Shown: positions 48,306-58,882 of the stretch, piece after piece
Layout: the number at the start of each line of letters is the position of its first letter
Position numbering within the stretch: position 1 is the stretch's first letter
Assembly (NCBI RefSeq): GCF_003573695.1
Contig: NC_039368.1
Span: forward strand, 81,792,374-81,856,373
Direction: 5' to 3'
DNA: 64,000 nucleotides
Origin: Papaver somniferum
Taxonomy: Eukaryota; Streptophyta; Magnoliopsida; Ranunculales; Papaveraceae
Translations under genes and position numbers: made by a program
The notes under the pieces: generated by a model
The model's input: only the letters and a program-made list of their open reading frames with translations
Databases searched by the model: none
Told to the model about the DNA's origin: nothing

Positions 48306-48524
48306 TGTTAAGCTCTCATGATTATCAAGATATTATAGAAACAAAGAAGATTCAAAAGAAGATGAATTGTGTTACAGAATAAAGTTATCAAAAACTAAAA
48401 ACAAAACAGACAGCTATTGTCAGACACATTAAATACAGAAGAATTATAGTTGTCTTATTCAAACAGGACACATCATCTGACTAAGCTGACCAATAATACT
48501 CAAGTCAAGATTGTCTTGACTTGA
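48306..48524 (-). repeat. LTR (5') of copia element 3, outer edge eroded
   Basis: Pairs with 43494-43721 from 'tgttaagctctcatg' to 'tcaagattg.cttga.ttga'. The partner continues 'ctactaaca', whereas this copy passes straight into 'tggagaggaagattg', presumed host leader sequence. Confidence 0.88.
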
Positions 48525-48578
48525 TGGAGAGGAAGATTGAAACTAATTGTTTCTAGGGTTTTATTACTGCATAAATGA

Positions 48579-48587
48579 ATTTATATA
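48579..48587 (-). promoter_or_regulatory. Probable original TATA box of the ankyrin-TPR gene
   Basis: Minus strand TATATAAAT stands about 55 bp outside the copia 5' LTR and is followed on that strand by ACCCTAGAAACAATTAG-like leader sequence. With the element removed it would lie about 70 bp upstream of the ATG at 43480, a normal core-promoter distance. Confidence 0.55.
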
Positions 48588-49539
48588 CCACCACGACGAT
48601 CCAATTTCGGAAAATTCCAATCCGTTCCCCCCAGAAATTTGACAGGAGATTTATGGAAAATCTAAACGAGTTCGAGACGGTTTCTATTTTTGCTTTCCTT
48701 TTTTGTGTTTGTAACGGAAATGGGAAGGGGCCAAGGGGGTGATTCCAGAAGGCGCCAATTTAAGTTTTTTAACGAAAACCAAAATCAATAAGAATTGTAT
48801 TCCGGGAAGCCCAATGACTATAACCGCTGGCCAGGCCCGCTGACAAATAATCTGTTTTGCGGCGACAATTACATGATATATACGGATGGTTTCGGACTCA
48901 AGGTTATTGTAATCATCGTGGATAGACTTTATCAATGTATTATAGGGAAAGCGGTTGTTATCATCGAGGATAGACTTTATCAATATATTGTAGGGAAAGC
49001 GGCATCTGAATTGCAAAGGTAAATACAAAAATCGCTAATAAATATTGAGCTACCTGCTCTTGTTAAATTTCTCACACTTCATTATTGGTATGCGTAAACT
49101 GTTAGAAAAAAATTGTATCCATATTATAGGCATCTGGATATGCAATCTCTCCCTCTAGCGATGGACCAAAAATATGGTTCAAATGTGGAACAATCCTTCC
49201 ACTACTAAGATTTATAGGGGGTGGGGTTTTAAGATTTGAGTGGGGCCTTCAAAATATATTTGAATGGTTGTTTTACTAAACAGCTGGAGTCTTGAATGAA
49301 GGACATTTTCATGATATATTGGATCTTCTCTTTCATGGCGATTTTTTCCTTTCACAAGCTCAGCCTCTCAATCGTTTCAATCTTTGATTGAATCATGTCG
49401 ACAGTGTGCTAACTGAACTTGAACTTACGAGCCGTTCAAGGACGGATCTATGATCCTTTCCCTTGAGTCCTGGATTTATTGGTTATTGGAGCTTGTTTTA
49501 CACCGCTTTTACATTCGTTTATAGTTTCATTAGTTTTAC
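48588..49539. other. Intergenic; upstream region of ankyrin-TPR gene and LINE 4 leader
   Basis: No gene supported. A 48-bp direct duplication ('gatagactttatcaat.tatt.tagggaaagcgg') occurs at about 48919 and 48967. From about 49150 onward the sequence is probably the untranslated leader of LINE 4; its exact start is not visible. Confidence 0.5.
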
Positions 49540-50322
49540 ATGATTACTGCTAGATCGAAGGAAAGAACAGCAAGAATTAGAAGAAGATTATTGAAGGATA
49601 GTGAAGACGATAGCCAGAAGTTTGTACAAGGAGAAGATATGGTTCAAACACTTATGGATCTAGAGAGAACATTTTTCCAGCTTGCAAGAAAATCTTTTTC
49701 TATTAAGGTGGAACATTTTGGAAATACGAAGACTGTGAAAATAACGGAAAGAGGTAGAAGAGGATACCAATCGTGGTTAGCGTTTCATTCACAGATGATA
49801 TTGTGGCTGAAGAACATTATAGATGAAATTGTTGAAGGAAGATCGGAGGAGAATAAGTGGAGAGAAATAATGGGAGAAAATGTTTATTTGGCTCAGATCC
49901 AGACAAACAATGAAGGCGGTTTTCTAAGAGTTTCAAGATTCAAAAGAGGGGGTGAAGGAAGATCTTTTAACTTACGCTTTCCCGAGGAAGAAGATAAACA
50001 ATGTTGGTCTGTTTTGTCTCAAGCTCTGGACTTCTTCATCCCTAAAAAAATACCAAGGAGATCAATAGGAAGTTTATGGTCTAATGATGACTACCATAAA
50101 CTGATCTCTCAAACATTCAATAAGGGCGTTGTCAAGATATCGAAAAATATTGGATGGGGGAATACTGCGAAGATGATCAAGGCTAGATTTGGTTGGAAAC
50201 ATTTTTTAAAGATGGATGAAGTAAATAATCTTACATCTTCAATTCAGTTAAATTACTTAGAATGGAGAAGGATATGGAGGCCAGTAATATGGGAAAAAGA
50301 TAGAATTATTATCAAGATATAA
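49540..50322 (+). CDS. LINE 4 ORF1 N-terminal part (plant L1-associated protein)
   Basis: A 260-residue frame with a basic N-terminus (RSKERTARIRRRLLK) and the blocks FSIKVEHFGNTKTVKITERG, WLKNIIDEIVEG and YLAQIQTNNEGGFLRVSRF. This style (FxVxxE..., W..xxI, LxxxxN..G.FL...) is that of the ORF1-like proteins of many plant L1 elements, which bind the element RNA. The frame stops at DRIIIKI, 57 bp before the solo LTR. I first considered a host gene, but the L1 ORF1 C-terminus and endonuclease follow beyond the insertions. Confidence 0.7.
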   Translation: MITARSKERTARIRRRLLKDSEDDSQKFVQGEDMVQTLMDLERTFFQLARKSFSIKVEHFGNTKTVKITERGRRGYQSWLAFHSQMILWLKNIIDEIVEGRSEENKWREIMGENVYLAQIQTNNEGGFLRVSRFKRGGEGRSFNLRFPEEEDKQCWSVLSQALDFFIPKKIPRRSIGSLWSNDDYHKLISQTFNKGVVKISKNIGWGNTAKMIKARFGWKHFLKMDEVNNLTSSIQLNYLEWRRIWRPVIWEKDRIIIKI

Positions 50323-50379
50323 AATGGAAAGGAGAGTCTCTTTCGGGTGTTTCAAATAAATAAGTAGGCGAGAGCTCAG

Positions 50380-52907
50380 TGTTAGAGCATTGCTCAGTCA
50401 AACTCGCATGCGTTGCTATCTCAAGCATGTTTGTCAATGTTAGTGATCAAAACTACAAGTCTTGATTTCTAGACTATTTATAGATGTCTAGGACTAGGAC
50501 ACAAATAGTGTAGTTGAGCTTAGATCTCCCGGTGTTCATCATTTGAAGACGAAGAACTACTAAGGGGAGCTTGTGGAACTTTATCGACAAAAAGGTATGC
50601 GGAGACTTAAACTCATCTATCACTAGGAAAGTCTATTTCTACTTTATCTCCTATATTGAGACACAAGTCGTATTTACGATATAGTTTTCAACTATACACA
50701 TTTGAGATTTCGAGTTGAGTATATCTCACTTACATATTTCTCGAAATATGTGTTGGAAATATTTCGCTTTAGCCATGTTCATCTTTACTCGTGAAGAAAC
50801 TCATGTTGACATTTCAATAACTTGAAAATTGATTTGATGCTAATATGTATGAAAACGGCTATTGCCATCCTCTAAGAATGTTTCACAATGATTGGAATGT
50901 AGAGTTTATAATGTAACCATCTTTGGATATAAGCATAAATAGTGTGTTCGCACATTAGTGTATAAATCCATAAACCGGGAGCCAAGTGAAGGCGACAAGA
51001 TAAGTATGCGTACCCGTACGCATGCTGGTAGAAGTTTTCGAACCGAAAATATCTTCTGGGTTTGGGAATTACAAACTCCTAAACTAGTCACCTTAAGTAT
51101 GTGCACCCGTACGCATACTAGAGGAAGTTTTCGAACCAAAAATATCTGTTGGGTTTGGGAATTACAAACTCTTAAACTAGTCACCTTAAGTATGCGTACA
51201 CGTACGCATACTGGCGGAAGTTTTCAAACTGAAAATTTATGCTGAGTTTGGAAAAGTTAACAAACTCAAAATCTGGTTGCTTAAGTACGCATACCCGTAC
51301 GCATACTTAAGCTGGTTATTTTATCAAATCGGTTTGTTCATGAACTTAAACATTTAAATCTTAAGGAATGCAATCTTTGCAAAACGTGGATATAATGTTC
51401 ATTATTGATTCAAGTGAATCAAACCGATTTTGTTTCCGTTGAGTCTTCTATGCAATTGAACAACTCATTAACTAGTTCCATTTGAAGTCATTTGAACTAG
51501 TTATGGTTAATATGAATAAGGTTAATATGAGAGTAAACATATGGATAACCTCGGTTAACTGTTTGTGAACCAACATGGTGTACACGTTTGGGTACGGTTA
51601 CATAAACCTAAATGAGGTACATTTCATTTGTGTGTAACAATCTAAGTTCGATCTAACGGTTGAAAGATATTAGCTTGGTTGAATCATGTTTTTCATCTAA
51701 CGGTGAAAATTGAATGCTTCGTTGCCAAGGTAACTTAGGTTGCAAACCCTGATTTGAAAACTATATAAAGGAGAACTCTAACAACTGGGAAACCTAATCC
51801 CCACACCTCCTGTGTGATACTAGTTGTATTGCTAGAGTTGATTCTCCGTTAACCTTAGGTTTCTTCTCGAGACCCTGTAGGTTAACGACTAAAAGACTTC
51901 ATTGGGATTGTGAAACCAGACCGAAACTACTTCTCTTGTAGTTGTGTGATCTGATCTTGTTGTATCTATCGTATAAGCATAATTGTATAATTGGACTGAG
52001 ATTTATATCTCTGATAGGAAAGATAAAAAGTAATCACAAACAACTTCGTCTCATCGTTTGTGATTCCACTATATCTTGTTTCACTAGTCGATTAAGACTA
52101 TTGTGAGGTGATTGATAATACTAGGTTGTTCTTCGGGAATATAAGACTGGTTCATCAATTAGTTCCTGTTCACCTTGATTTATCAAAAGACGGAACAAAA
52201 TCTCTTGGGTATTTCTGTGGGAGACATATTTATTCAATCCTATAGACTTTTTTGTGTGAGACAGATTTGTTTATCAAGTCTTCGACTTTGGGTCGTACCA
52301 ACTCTTGGTTGTGGGTGAGAACAGCTAAGGGAATCAAGTGCGTAGTATCCTGCTGGGATCAGAGACGTAAGGAGCGCAACTGTACCTTGAATCAGTGTGA
52401 CATTGATTAGGGTTCAACTATAGTCCAGTCCGAAGTTAATTGGTGGTAGGCTAGTGTCTGTAGCAGCTTAATACAGTGTGGTGTTCAATCTGGACTAGGT
52501 CCATGGGTTTTTCTGCACTTGCGGTTTCCTTGTTAACAAAATTCTGGTGTCTGTGTTATTTTTTTTCCGCATTATATTTTTTTATAAAATTGAAATATCA
52601 CAGGTTGTGCGTTAGATCAATCAATTAGAATATCCAACCTTTGGTTGTTGCTTTATATTGATTGACACTTGGATATTGGTCTTTAGTACCATCCAAGTTA
52701 TCTCTCTTGTATTTAATTAGATTCGCAGATATCTATTTGCTTGAGTAAGAATTAAATCGAGAGATCGAGATATTGTACTCGTTGATATACTTTACTCTAG
52801 ATTGAGTCTAACTGTCTAGTTGATTCTCTAGAAAGTATATTGGAGTAAGTCCTCTCAGATTGCCAAATGAATTGTTGGGTGTGGTTATTAGACCCCCCGC
52901 ATTTTCA
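50380..52907 (+). mobile_element. Solo LTR, 2.53 kb, with perfect 5-bp target duplication
   Basis: It begins tgttagagcattgctcag and ends ccccgcattttca (TG...CA), flanked by 'ctcag' at 50375-50379 and 52908-52912. No internal coding region, primer site or second LTR, so it is a solo LTR left by recombination. It contains a 93-bp tandem array at 51001-51300. The family is shared with 2054-3608. The large size suggests a big gypsy or SIRE-like element, but I cannot assign it. Confidence 0.92.
51001..51310. repeat. 93-bp tandem repeat with palindromic core
   Basis: Units start at 51001, 51094, 51187 and about 51282. Each carries 'taagtaygyryacccgtacg' or close, 'ggaagttttcgaacc.aaaat' and 'gggtttgggaattacaaact'. 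The third copy contains agtatgcgtac and its exact reverse complement around a 2-bp centre (51189-51212). Confidence 0.9.
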
Positions 52908-52998
52908 CTCAGGTCTAAGGAAGAATTATCAAATAAAACCCACTACTGCCAATTGATCCTATCCCAACTGAGAAATCTGTGCGGCTAAGACGTAGTCA

Positions 52999-53158
52999 GG
53001 CCACATACTTGAAGTATGTGGCCCATCTTTATATTTTGACACATAATTTTTTTTCTCTAAAATAATTTTATTAACTAATTTTTTGGTCTTAACTGCCTAC
53101 TCTTTAAAAGGGTACGTGTCGAAATATTAAGAAGGGTCATACAAAATGTATGTGGCCC
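52999..53158. repeat. Hairpin or MITE-like element in LINE 4 ORF1
   Basis: Starts with a perfect 12-bp inverted repeat, ggccacatactt-g-aagtatgtggcc (52999-53023). Ends with gtatgtggccc (about 53148-53158), inverted relative to the left arm. The AT-rich middle has no coding potential. It interrupts ORF1-like sequence. Target duplication unclear. Confidence 0.5.
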
Positions 53159-53269
53159 GACCACATCATAATCAGAGCGCTGAGGAATGATTCAAAATCA
53201 GAGGTTTCCCAATAAGACTATGAAGTCCGGAATATTTCAAATACACTGGTAATTCATTAGGAGGTATGT

Positions 53270-53829
53270 TAAGTATATCACAGGAGACTTTATCAATCTC
53301 CTTGGATTCTAAAATTTCTTTTTTCAGAATATCAGTGAGAGGATATTTTGATCACATTCCGGCAGTGTTACTGACGATGGTTGATGGAGAACATATTGTG
53401 TTGACTGTTCAATGGGATTTTTAGTATACTCCAAAAAAATTATTATCAAATCAAGATTCTTCAAATGAAGTCAAATATTTTGAGGAAAGAATTGAGGAGT
53501 ATAAGAAGACCGTAGAAGAGAATGTTTCAAATACAAAACTTTTTGTCAAAAAAAGAAGGAACGGAACTTCTAGTTCCTCAAAATCAATCACACAGCCTTT
53601 AACAAGGTCTGGAATGAGGTTCACACCAATTCAGCAGGAGGAAGACTCAGAGAATAATTATTCTTCAGTTGACTCAAATAGAAAAGAGATGGAGGACTCT
53701 GTTGTGAAAAATTTGGAAGAGGTTCAACAACTCAAGGAGGCTGAGGATGATGGGTTGATAGACAAAACAATGCAATCTATGGTTCAGGTGGCGTGTAGTT
53801 ATGGAAGTATCAATGAAGTCCAAAAATAA
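53270..53829 (+). pseudogene. LINE 4 ORF1 C-terminal part
   Basis: One frame reads MLSISQETLSISLDSKISFF, RGYFDHIPAVLLTMVDGEHI and VLTVQWDF, then a TAG near 53422. It continues as an acidic/charged linker to MRFTPIQQEEDSENNYSS and NEVQK at 53829. The position ahead of the endonuclease and the DxK/TVxW-like ending fit plant L1 ORF1. One stop inside; upstream joint destroyed by insertions. Confidence 0.65.
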
Positions 53830-54029
53830 ACACTGAAAAAAAATATGACTACACTGGTCATAAGATATAGACAGAGATTTCATAGCAAGGATGATATGGA
53901 AGAAGGAACAGAAAAGGATGATAATGAACATGTAGATGGAAATAACCATTCAGTGCATCAGGAGGAAGATCACAGTGTTGAAGACATAAGAGCAGCAAGG
54001 GAGGAAGCAATTATTAATATATTTTAAAA

Positions 54030-54790
54030 TCCTCTGTTGGAACATAAGGGGCATGAATGAGTTCGACAAACAATTGCAGTTGAGAATTTGGTGGCATCTC
54101 AAAGATGTGGTGTGTAAGTCTAATTCAGGAGACTAAAATTCAGTTCATGTTTGATTGGTTTGTCAGACAGTTATGGTATGATGATAATCTTGGTTGGAGT
54201 TATATACCATCGGTGGGAAATAGTGGAGGAATGTTGTCCATTTAGGATAACAGCAGGTTTGAAAAACTACAGGAAAGAATTAGCTTCAACAGTTAACAGA
54301 AGTAATGGATTCCAATGGGAATTAACTAATGTGTATAGTCCATGTGAATACAATTTTAGGGCTGATTTTTGGGAAGACATGAATGAGGTTAGAAGATTGT
54401 GGAATGTACCAATTTGCATAGCTGGTGAAATGAATGCAGTGAGAACTAATGAGGATAGGAACATATGGGATGATGATAGTAGAAACATGTCTTTTCTTGA
54501 TGGGTATATTATGCAACATGTTCTGATCGATGAACCACTTATTGAAGGCTCCTTTACATGGTAAAATAATCACTATATTCCTCTTTTGCAGATTAGGTAG
54601 ATTTTTGTTTGATCATGATTTTGAGGAGTCATATCCTAATGCTCTTCAAATAGGGGTAACAAGAACCATCTCAGGTCACAACCCCATTCTCATAATCACT
54701 GAGCCTATTATGCCTTCAACACCATACTTCAAGCTTGACAGAGTTTGGATTGAACATAAAGATTTTGCTAAAAATATGAAGAACTGTTAG
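54030..54790 (+). pseudogene. LINE 4 endonuclease
   Basis: Blocks ETKIQFMF, GFQWELTNVYSPCEYNFRA, ICIAGEMNAVRTNEDR, PLIEGSFTW, RFLFDHDFEESYPNALQ and ISGHNPILIITEP line up with LINE 1 at 28534-27941. The metal-binding GD(M)N has become GEMN and SDHN has become SGHN. At least two frameshifts and several stops break it. Confidence 0.8.
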
Positions 54791-54796
54791 AAAGTT

Positions 54797-56400
54797 ATGA
54801 CTCTTGAAGGTAGTTGTGGTACTAAATTCTTTTTGAATCTTCGGAACTTGAAACATTTAATTAAGCCATGGAGAATTCGGGATTTTGGAGCTATTGGAAG
54901 GGATAAGACTGCTCTTAAGGATAGAATTCATGAACTGAATATTCAAGAAGAGAATGGAGATCTACAACACAACCAGTTGGAGGAGAGGTTACAATGTAAG
55001 CTGAAATTGAAGAACATCAAAAATTTGGAGGCTAGAAAATGGCAGTTGAGAGCTAAGCAGAATAACTTTAAGCAGGGAGATGATTATACTAGATACTTTC
55101 ATAGCATTGCTAGTGCTAGAAGGAAAAGAAACATCATTGTCAAATTGCAAGTAGGTGGATTGGACGGTTTTGAGCATAATTTAATTACAGAATAAATCAA
55201 AGCTTACTATGTTAATTTGTTCACTCAACAAGATGAAGTAAACTCTCAGATGGAGAATTTATTTTTTCCAAAAGTGAAGGAGGAGGATAAATGTTGGCTT
55301 AAAAGAGAGTTCACATAGGAAGAAGTTTGGGGGGTTATTAAAAAGATGGGTAGTAACAAGACCCCTGGGCATGATGGTTTCACAGCTAAATTTTTCAATA
55401 GTTGTTGGAGTACTATTAAAATGGACCTCATGAATCTCATCAAGGACTTTCACAGGTATGATTCCATAGACTGGAGATTCAACTGCTCCTTCTTAACTCT
55501 TATTCCTAAGAAGGAAGATTCTTGCACTCCTAAGGATTTCAGACCTCTAAGTCTAATTGGAAGCGTTGACAAATTTCTTTCTAAATCACTTGCTGAGAGG
55601 TTGAAGAAAGTAACGCCAAAATTGATATCTGATTTCCAGGGAGCCTTTATTCATAATAACCAAATCTTAGATGGAGTTATCATTGCTAATGAGTGTGTTG
55701 ATATTAGGTTGAAATCTAAGAAGCCTGGAATTTTATGTAAGATTGATATGGAGAAAGCCTTTGGCAATCTTTGTTTACAATTTTGCATTTACATAACTTT
55801 GACACAAAGTGGATATCATGGATCAGATGGTGTGTATCCACTTCTCATATTTCAATCTTGGTGAATGGGAGCTCTATTGAGATATTCAATCCTAGTAAAG
55901 GTTTAAGAAAAAGTGATTCTTTATCACCCTATTTGTTCTTATTGGTGGTGGAAGTTCTTTCTAAACTGATCAATGATGCAGTGGATAGGGGTCAACTTAT
56001 TGGATTTCAGGTGGTAGAGTAAGAAACTATGATTTCTCATCTTCAGTTTGCAGATGATGCTCTCATTTTTATTGATGCTAGTGCAGATGAAGTTCGAAGA
56101 TTTTTCATTATATTAACTGTCTTTTGAAACCCTCACTGGATTGAAATTGAACATGAAAAAAAGTACCATGATAAGTGTAGGTGATGAGGAGGTAATTTAT
56201 TCTTTAGCAAAGGAACTTGGTTGTAAATCAAAAAAGCTTCATTTTACTTATCTGAGAGTGCCAATTGGTGTTCATTGGAGATGTACAACTATTTGGGAAC
56301 ATGTTATACTCATAATGCAACAAAAACTAGCATCTTGGAAGAAGAGAAAGTTGAACAAAGCTGGGAGACTATTATCTATTAAGAACTGCTTGGCCAGTTG
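54797..56400 (+). pseudogene. LINE 4 linker and reverse transcriptase, 3' truncated
   Basis: The linker (54797-55195) has FFLNLRNLKHLIKPWRIRD and RYFHSIASARRKRN. RT blocks are GSNKTPGHDGFTAKFF, SFLTLIPKKEDSCTPKDFRP and CKIDMEKAFGN (55346-55864), LVNGSSIEIFNPSKGLRKSD (from 55771) and LQFADDALIF (about 56041). Then KELGCKSKKLHFTYLRVPIG and RKLNKAGR (56141-56400). Frameshifts separate the blocks. Motif B (GLRKSDSLSPYLF) is altered from the usual RQGDPLSP. All zf-RVT sequence is missing. Confidence 0.82.
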
Positions 56401-57110
56401 AACAAACGACAACTGTCGGCATGGTCGACATATTCAAAACAATGACGGCTAAACCATATTTCACAACCCAGTTATCTATGCTGCAAAAGACAATTGGAAG
56501 GCAGGGTTCATATTTGTGACCCTGGCGACTTAAACATGCCCAAATAATCGTCACGTTTGTATTTACAAAAACATTGACGACTAAAATACTGCTCATGAAA
56601 AGTCGTAGCATTTGGAAATCAAACCCAAGCCGACTACAGTAGTTGTCATGGTTAGACAATCGTCGACCTTCACGATACTGGGCAACAAAACTGAAAAACC
56701 AAAACCCAAATCATCATTTGCATGGGAAAATCACGATATCTCCCACGTAAGTTATGTACCTGGTTATTTTCAGCTCCCTTTTCTTCTTTTGGGCCATTAG
56801 ATTCTTCAATTATTGGCTCAAGACATTCATCACTTCCATATTCATCTTGAGTTTGAGGAAAATAAAAGTGAGGATCATGCATATAATCCATTTGATCATG
56901 ATTTTGATCATCGTACAAATATTCATCTGTAGTAGGAAAATTAGAAGGCTCCCCTACTTCAAAATCAGGATTAAAATCACTCATATCACAAATTTCTCAA
57001 AATCCCCAACTCCCCACCCAAAAAAAAAAAACTTCTTCTGCTACTTCACTATATTTTTCTCTCTCAATTATTTCTAAAACCCAACTTATAAATCAACTAA
57101 CTAATCTAAC
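56401..57110 (-). other. Unclassified transposon-like remnant with a short acidic ORF
   Basis: The left part (56401-56700) carries repeated 'gtcg' words in both orientations (tgtcggcatggtcgac, gacggct, cgtcacg, gacgacta, agtcgtag, atcgtcgacc), recalling subterminal repeats of DNA transposons. A minus-strand frame from ATG 56984 encodes an acidic, Tyr-rich leader (SDFNPDFEVGEPSNF, YLYDDQNHDQMDYMHD), open to 56670. It may be the start of a lost gene or a transposon protein; I do not recognise it. Confidence 0.35.
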
Positions 57111-57662
57111 TAATCTAATCATATCAATTAAATTGGTGTTAATAATTTCATGGGCAGTTTGGCCATTTTGAAAATAATTGGTTAAGGAATGTTGTGTTTT
57201 ACTTCACTATGACCCAAAATTTATCTCATTAGGTATACCTCAATTAATCTCGGTATACCCAATGCAGCCAGCTAAATTACGCCAAAGCTCAAAACTTATA
57301 ACAAATCGGGTTACAGCCCAAGGGTTACAGTAGCTAGGAAAAGAAATGAATTTTGGGTCATCTTTTGAGACCAATTGTTCATAGTTTCTTATATAATGAT
57401 GCATTCTCGACTCTCGAGTAAATGAGACGAACCAAAGATGCATTTACAAGTCGGACTTGGCCAATTGATGTAATGAAAATTGCCAAAATCATTTAACAAC
57501 CAAAAATGACTCAAGGACTGCCAAAAAAATCACCACGCAGAAAACCGAACCAAAAACTCTCATTGCAATCTTCTACAAGGCCCATCATAATCATACCAGA
57601 AAAAGTGTGAGTATGCGGTTTTACGGTGGTTTTAATTTTGCGGTCCGCCAAAAATCATTATT
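57111..57662. other. No gene seen
   Basis: AT-rich spacer. Short minus-strand frame at 57240-57443 has no recognisable domain. Confidence 0.5.
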
Positions 57663-57665
57663 TAA

Positions 57666-58106
57666 GAGCATCTCGAACGGGACATGCATATTGGGTGTCA
57701 AGTGACGACATTTTTGGATGAGATAGAGACGAATTTTCCTAATTTGTAGGAAGTTTGGGATAATCATCTCCAACGAAGGTTTTTGATGGTGAAACTAATA
57801 ATCTATTTGTAATCGTTTAATTGCTAGACATCTATCCAAATGTTCTGATCTTATTTCATGTTCACCAATAATATTCAGTTGTTAATTGTAATTTTTAGGA
57901 AAAAACAGATGATTTAGATTCTTCACGTTCTCTAGGACAACCTCTAAAACCAGAAGATGGGTTAGAGGATGTCTAGATAATTGTCGTACACATCATCCTC
58001 ACACTTAATTCCCACATCACGTTGGAGATGAATTTTTACAAAAGACAAGAAAAATCCTAGGTGGCCCGATAAATAGGAACTTTAAGATCTCCGGTTGGAG
58101 ATGCTC
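57666..58106. mobile_element. Tourist-like MITE 1, TAA target duplication
   Basis: Terminal inverted repeats are gagcatctcgaacgg on the left and ccggttggagatgctc on the right, flanked by TAA at 57663-57665 and 58107-58109. 441 bp, non-coding. TIRs beginning GAGC with a 3-bp TWA duplication are those of PIF/Harbinger-derived MITEs. Confidence 0.8.
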
Positions 58107-58109
58107 TAA

Positions 58110-58703
58110 GAGCGTCCACAGTGGTGCGAGTATAACCAAAGACCAAAGACTAAAAAAAAAGACCAGATTTGGGTTTAGTCCGTCATGTGACGTAGTGGGA
58201 AAAGAATATATTTGGTCGCGCGTTGATAAACATTACGCCTGGGATCAGGCGTTGGTAAAGATAACGCCCGAGTGGGGCGTTGGTATAGTATACGCTTCAG
58301 AAACAACAAAAAAAAAAAAAAAATGGGGCGGAGGTATAAAGCCCGCCCCATGCAAGTTTCATAAATTGTGAAGTTGAAAATGGAGTGGGGCGTTAAGTAT
58401 ATGAACGCCCCATTTCGCGCGTTAAGTTTATGAACGCCCCATCGGGCGTACATTTAACCAACGCCCCGTTTCAGGCGTACATTATATCAACGCCCCTTGT
58501 ATAGCGGACATTATATCGACGCCCCATGAATGGCGGAGATTATATCAACACCCGATGTGTAGCGGAGATTATATCAACGCCCGACTATATTTGCATTTGG
58601 TCTTGAATTTGGTCTGGATTTTACTCTTTGATCAAATTTTGATCGATGGTCCGTCCCACTACGCCAGCCCACTCGACTGAAAATTTGGGTTTACGACATG
58701 CTC
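58110..58703. mobile_element. MITE-like element 2, abutting MITE 1
   Basis: It runs from gagcgtccacagtggtgcg to gggtttacgacatgctc, flanked by TAA at 58107-58109 (shared with MITE 1) and 58704-58706. Inner ends both carry 'gtagtggga' or its complement and 'agaccaaa' words. TIR match is short (GAGCRT), so this is less certain than MITE 1. The core is a GC-rich tandem array. Confidence 0.6.
58195..58590. repeat. 'acgcccc' tandem array, about 30-33 bp period
   Basis: Repeats of the type ggcgtacattatatcaacgcccc occur at about 58440-58590 in direct order ('atatcaacgcccc', 'atatcgacgcccc', 'atatcaacacccg', 'atatcaacgcccg'). Older forms with 'gggcgttggtaaagataacgcc' lie on the left half. Many units form small gggcgt/acgccc hairpins. 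GC content is well above the surroundings. Confidence 0.8.
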
Positions 58704-58882
58704 TAACAACATTCAATTTTTCACAACTTTTTCGGCACGTGGAAAACCAGTGACTGTACAAAGTGGGATATATCTGACATTATATTATTTGTTTCTGGAT
58801 AGTAGGTTGAATAACACATCTCCCTCCTTTTCATAGAATCACAGCGAGTGGCTACAAAAATCGAGCTCTTGTATCTCGCGAG

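Larger units (their letters stand above)
43494..48524 (-). mobile_element. Ty1/copia element 3, inserted in the 5' leader of the ankyrin-TPR gene
   Basis: Same strand as the gene. LTRs are at 43494-43721 (228 bp) and 48306-48524 (about 219 bp; outer end eroded). A Met-tRNA primer site TGGTATCAGA (minus, 48289-48298) lies just inside the 5' LTR. A polypurine tract TGAGGGGGGC (minus, 43731-43740) lies just inside the 3' LTR. Gag and pol are all recognisable but frameshifted. LTRs differ at about 9 sites by eye. No clean target duplication, because the outer edge of the 5' LTR lacks its last bases. Confidence 0.93.
49540..56400 (+). mobile_element. L1-type LINE number 4, 5' end present, 3' truncated, with nested insertions
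   Basis: ORF1 first part is at 49540-50322 and its later part at 53270-53829. Endonuclease runs about 54030-54790, linker 54797-55195, reverse transcriptase about 55325-56400, where the element ends abruptly inside the RT (last block RKLNKAGR). A solo LTR (50380-52907) and a hairpin element (about 52999-53158) sit in ORF1. Removing the LTR rejoins '...gagctcag' to 'gtctaagg'. Same family as LINE 1. Confidence 0.85.

Noticed and set aside
49540..50322. A clean 260-residue ORF as a novel host gene
   Set aside because: Blocks match plant L1 ORF1-style proteins, and the ORF1 end, endonuclease and RT of a LINE follow in order. Treated as LINE 4 ORF1.
51001..51310. Regularly spaced repeats that could suggest a CRISPR array
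   Set aside because: Units are contiguous 93-bp tandem repeats without unique spacers, in a plant LTR. No cas genes.
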